From Loktanella sp. PT4BL (GTDB lineage Bacteria > Pseudomonadota > Alphaproteobacteria > Rhodobacterales > Rhodobacteraceae): a stretch of 64,000 nt of DNA. The DNA lies in NCBI RefSeq assembly GCF_003201935.1, contig NZ_QJJL01000004.1, positions 1-64,000 on the forward strand. The letters run 5' to 3'. Position numbers and translations under genes: made by a program. Under the pieces are notes generated by a model, which saw nothing but the letters and a program-made list of their open reading frames with translations, was not told the DNA's origin and made no database searches. Numbering within the stretch: the stretch's first letter is position 1; each line of letters starts with the position of its first letter. Shown piece by piece: positions 61,138 through 64,000 of the stretch.

Positions 61138-63015
61138 ATGGAATCCTTCCTGTTTCAAGCGACAATCTATCTCGGCGCCGCAGTCATCGCGGTGCCGCTG
61201 GCCGCGCGTCTGGGGCTTGGGTCGGTGCTGGGGTATCTGCTGGCAGGGATCGTAATTGGACCTGTCGCCGGGTTGGTCGGCAGCGAGACGCAGGATTTAC
61301 AGCATTTCGCGGAATTCGGCGTTGTGATGATGCTGTTCCTGATCGGGCTCGAGCTTGATCCGCGCGCGCTGTGGAATATGCGTCAGAGGTTGCTGGGCTT
61401 GGGCGGCTTGCAGATCTTGCTGACCATGTTGGCGATCAGCAGTGGCGCTGTGGCGATGGGCTATGATCTGTCCACCGCGGTGGCGGTGGGGATGATCTTT
61501 GCCCTGTCATCAACCGCGATCGTGTTGCAGACCCTGACAGAAAAGGGCCTGATGCAGACCAGCGGCGGGCGTTCGACGTTTTCGGTGCTGCTGGCGCAGG
61601 ATATCGCCGTAATTCCGATGCTGGCGCTCTTGCCCCTGCTGGCCGTGCCCGCAGTGATGAGCCTTGCGCCGGACGGGTCGATGGTGCGTGCAGCGACCGA
61701 ACATGGAGACGAACACCATGCTGTTGTCAGCCTCGTTGACGGCCTGCCTGGCTGGGGTGTGACGCTGGTCACATTGGGGGCCGTCGCCATTGTTATTCTC
61801 GCGGGCACCTTCCTGACCCGCCCCGTCTTTCGCTACATCCATCACGCCCGTTTGCGTGAAATGTATACGGCGCTTGCGCTGCTCATGGTGGTGGCCACGG
61901 CTGTCTTGATGACAATGGTGGGACTGTCGCCTGCCTTGGGCACGTTCCTTGCAGGCGTTGTCCTTGCCAACTCGGAGTTCCGGCACGAGTTGGAAAGCGA
62001 CCTTGCCCCGTTCAAAGGGCTGCTTCTGGGGCTCTTCTTTATCACCGTGGGTGCAGGGATCGACTTTACGCTGTTGTTTGGTGATCCGGCGCGCATTCTG
62101 GCCCTTGCCCTTGCGGTGATGCTGATCAAGGGCCTCATCCTCTATGCTTTGGCGCTTTTGTTCAAATTGCACAAAAAAGACCGCTGGCTTTTCACGCTCG
62201 GCCTCGCGCAAGCCGGTGAATTCGGCTTCGTGCTGATTTCTTTTTCGCTGCAACAAGGCGTTCTGGCAGAAGCTCTCGGAGGGCAGCTTTTGCTGGTCAC
62301 AGCCCTTTCCATGCTGATCACGCCCCTGCTCTTCATTGTTTATGAGCTGATCATCAAACGCATGAGTGACGTCGAAGAGGCCGAGCATGACGAAGTCGAT
62401 GAACAAGGCACCGTCATCATCGCGGGGATCGGGCGGTTCGGGCAAATCGTGAACCGTCTTGTGCAAAGCGCGGGGGTCAACACGGTGGTGGTCGATAATG
62501 ATCTTTCCACGGTCCAGATGATGCGAAAATTCGGGTTCCGGGGTTTCTTTGGTGACCCGACGCGCCCTGATCTGCTGAATGCGGCGGGTCTGGAGGATGC
62601 GAAGATCCTCGTCGTGGCGCTGGATGATCGCGAGGCGGCCAACAAGCTTGTCAGCTATGCCCGCAAGGCGCGGCCCGATTTGCACATCATCGCCCGCGCA
62701 CGTGACCGTGTGCATGTCTACGAACTTTATGATGCAGGCGCCGATGACATCGTGCGCGAGCTGTTTGACAGCTCGCTGCGGGCGGGCCGCTATGCGCTGG
62801 AAAACCTCGGGCTTTCCGAATTCGAGGCCGCCGAGGTCGAGCAAGCCTTTTATCAACACGATCGCAAGGCACTGCGCGAGCTGGCGGAACTGTGGAAACC
62901 GGGCGTTCCGATCACGGAAATTCCCGAATATGTGGCACGGGCACGCGAGCTGAATAATACGCTGGAATTGGAGCTTACCGCCCGCCAACAGGCCAACGAG
63001 AAAAAGCGCGCTTGA
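61138..63015 (+). CDS. KefB/KefC-type cation:proton antiporter
   Basis: A monovalent cation:proton antiporter-2 family protein of 625 residues. About 12 or 13 membrane helices cover residues 1-400, with FGVVMMLFLIGLELDPRALW and SPALGTFLAGVVLANSEFRH, the antiporter core. A C-terminal TrkA-N (RCK) nucleotide-binding domain follows with GTVIIAGIGRFGQIVNRLVQ and FFGDPTRPDLLNAAGLEDAK. This matches KefB/KefC potassium efflux systems, which protect against electrophiles. No KefF/KefG ancillary gene is adjacent. The tail (about 560-625) is charged and helical. Confidence 0.93.
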   Translation: MESFLFQATIYLGAAVIAVPLAARLGLGSVLGYLLAGIVIGPVAGLVGSETQDLQHFAEFGVVMMLFLIGLELDPRALWNMRQRLLGLGGLQILLTMLAISSGAVAMGYDLSTAVAVGMIFALSSTAIVLQTLTEKGLMQTSGGRSTFSVLLAQDIAVIPMLALLPLLAVPAVMSLAPDGSMVRAATEHGDEHHAVVSLVDGLPGWGVTLVTLGAVAIVILAGTFLTRPVFRYIHHARLREMYTALALLMVVATAVLMTMVGLSPALGTFLAGVVLANSEFRHELESDLAPFKGLLLGLFFITVGAGIDFTLLFGDPARILALALAVMLIKGLILYALALLFKLHKKDRWLFTLGLAQAGEFGFVLISFSLQQGVLAEALGGQLLLVTALSMLITPLLFIVYELIIKRMSDVEEAEHDEVDEQGTVIIAGIGRFGQIVNRLVQSAGVNTVVVDNDLSTVQMMRKFGFRGFFGDPTRPDLLNAAGLEDAKILVVALDDREAANKLVSYARKARPDLHIIARARDRVHVYELYDAGADDIVRELFDSSLRAGRYALENLGLSEFEAAEVEQAFYQHDRKALRELAELWKPGVPITEIPEYVARARELNNTLELELTARQQANEKKRA

Positions 63016-63044
63016 GCAACCCCGAACTCCAGAAAAATTGAGGG

Positions 63045-64000
63045 CTACCCGTCAGCGACGCCCGCCTCGGCAAAAGTTGCCATGCCGGAATGACAGGCGA
63101 CCGCCCCTTTCAGCACACCGATTGCAAGGGCGGCGCCCGATCCTTCACCCAGACGCAGCCCCAGTTGCAACAAAGGCTGTTTGCCCAAAGCATCCAGCAA
63201 CTGCTGGTGTGCACCCTCTGCGCTCAGATGCCCCGCAACAGTATGATCCAGCGCACCATCCACGGCCTTTGCCAGACTGGCCGCAGCGGCACAGCAAATG
63301 AACCCGTCAAGGATCACGGGGATCCGGTGATGGCGTGCTGCGGCAATCGCCCCCGCCATGCCCGCCAGTTCGCGCCCGCCCAGACAGCGCAGTGCCTCAA
63401 GCGGGTCAGTCGTTGCGTGAAGCGCGACACCGCGCGCAACCACATCGGTCTTGCGCGCCAGTCCGTCATCATCCACGCCTGTGCCCCGCCCCGTCCAGTC
63501 AGAAGCAAGCCCACCAAGAACGGCCACCGCAACAGCGGCAGCAGAGGTGGTGTTGCCAATGCCCATTTCTCCGGTCACCACAAGATCGGCCTCCGGGTCA
63601 ACAGCGGCCCATCCGATTTGGAGCGCTTCGATGAATTCGTCTTCGGTCATCGCGGGCGCAGTTGTGAAATCCGCGGTCGGCGTGTCGAGCGCGATCGGAT
63701 AGACATCCATCTTGGCGCCAAAGGCCTGTGACAGTTGGTTGATTGCCGCGCCGCCATGCTCGAAATTCGCGACCATCTGCGCGGTGACCTCGGGCGGAAA
63801 GGCCGATACACCCTGCGCGCAGACCCCGTGGTTGCCCGCAAAGATAATGACCTGCGGCGCTGCAATGCGTGGCCGTGCATCGCCGCGCCAAGAGGCATAC
63901 CAGATCGCCAGATCTTCCAGACGTCCCAACGCACCGGGTGGTTTCGTCAGTTGACCGTTGCGGTCCTGCGCACCCTTGCGGGCATCCTCGTTCGGGCCGG
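63045..64000 (-). CDS. cobT: Nicotinate-nucleotide:dimethylbenzimidazole phosphoribosyltransferase, 5' end outside window
   Basis: Makes alpha-ribazole phosphate, the lower-ligand precursor of cobalamin. The reading frame is open to the right edge, and coding sequence continues past the internal TTG at 63929 ([15 protein letters not shown] is in frame). The start therefore lies outside the window. [20 protein letters not shown], then [17 protein letters not shown] and [20 protein letters not shown] are CobT signatures; the Glu near [12 protein letters not shown] is the expected catalytic base. At least 318 residues are present, close to full length. It is convergent with the antiporter, 29 bases apart. 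Confidence 0.95.
   Translation of the reverse strand, partial: GPNEDARKGAQDRNGQLTKPPGALGRLEDLAIWYASWRGDARPRIAAPQVIIFAGNHGVCAQGVSAFPPEVTAQMVANFEHGGAAINQLSQAFGAKMDVYPIALDTPTADFTTAPAMTEDEFIEALQIGWAAVDPEADLVVTGEMGIGNTTSAAAVAVAVLGGLASDWTGRGTGVDDDGLARKTDVVARGVALHATTDPLEALRCLGGRELAGMAGAIAAARHHRIPVILDGFICCAAAASLAKAVDGALDHTVAGHLSAEGAHQQLLDALGKQPLLQLGLRLGEGSGAALAIGVLKGAVACHSGMATFAEAGVADG

Noticed and set aside
61510..62988. 492-residue minus-strand frame
   Set aside because: It is antisense to the antiporter. Its composition is His/Gln/Arg-rich, and it shows no family motif.

Overview
This window is most likely chromosomal DNA from an alphaproteobacterium of the Rhodobacteraceae (Roseobacter group). 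The evidence is indirect: fairly high GC, the split hisB-hisH ... hisA-hisF-hisE arrangement, cobT, a Hint-domain protein, an RskA-type anti-sigma factor, and an exopolysaccharide (EPS) cluster with PrsDE-like type I secretion next to YjbH/YjbF. No rRNA or species-level marker is present, so no genus is claimed.

1-28.4 kb is a large, partly eroded EPS/surface-polysaccharide locus. A truncated IS3-family element lies at the left edge, followed by a family 2 glycosyltransferase. On the minus strand, in transcription order, come a NusG/RfaH-like factor (17.5 kb), a type I ABC exporter and its HlyD adaptor, YjbH, YjbF, a small membrane protein, Wza, the phosphatase Wzb, the tyrosine kinase Wzc, a WecA-type initiating transferase, a degraded copy of the Wzc C-terminus, and an O-antigen ligase/polymerase-like membrane protein. 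Between 16.1 and 22.3 kb is an accessory patch: IS5 and IS3 remnants, a tyrosine recombinase with a divergent HTH gene, a VanZ-like protein, a Hint-like protein without its catalytic cysteine, and a pair of genes of mobile-element character. Three intergenic blocks here are rich in hairpins and share a GTGAG motif; the best of them ends in an intrinsic terminator and is a candidate structured RNA. At 22.3-27.3 kb a compact plus-strand operon, gmd-fcl-manC-manB, makes GDP-mannose and GDP-fucose. A second WecA paralogue follows.

28.5-47.9 kb is mostly housekeeping: UvrD/PcrA helicase, an FMN alpha-hydroxy-acid dehydrogenase, pyruvate carboxylase, a metallophosphoesterase, tRNA-Gly(GCC), a receiver-like protein, and the histidine genes hisBH and hisAFE. 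The his genes are separated by glutaminase, a lytic transglycosylase lipoprotein, a PepSY / cytochrome b561 / membrane-anchored LuxR trio and a DUF2147 protein. Then come a Ser/Thr kinase, a CoA-binding protein, a zinc-ribbon protein, the rRNA methyltransferase RlmB and tRNA-Tyr(GTA).

47.9-64 kb holds a P1B-type metal ATPase, two glycosyltransferase-like genes (one a GT32 plus Anp1 fusion), an ECF sigma/anti-sigma pair beside a DUF7282 exported protein, a VOC protein, MetY, a long membrane protein that looks like a GspL/PilM-type N-terminus joined to a GspC/PilP-type C-terminus, HppD with a divergent Lrp/AsnC regulator, a KefB/C-type antiporter, and cobT running off the right edge.

The genes of the first part form one pathway. 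gmd-fcl-manCB supply nucleotide sugars, WecA paralogues start a lipid-linked unit, glycosyltransferases extend it, the Wzy-like protein polymerises or ligates it, Wzc/Wzb/Wza control length and export, and the NusG-like factor probably helps RNA polymerase through the long operon. These roles come from family membership; the sequence gives no direct functional evidence.
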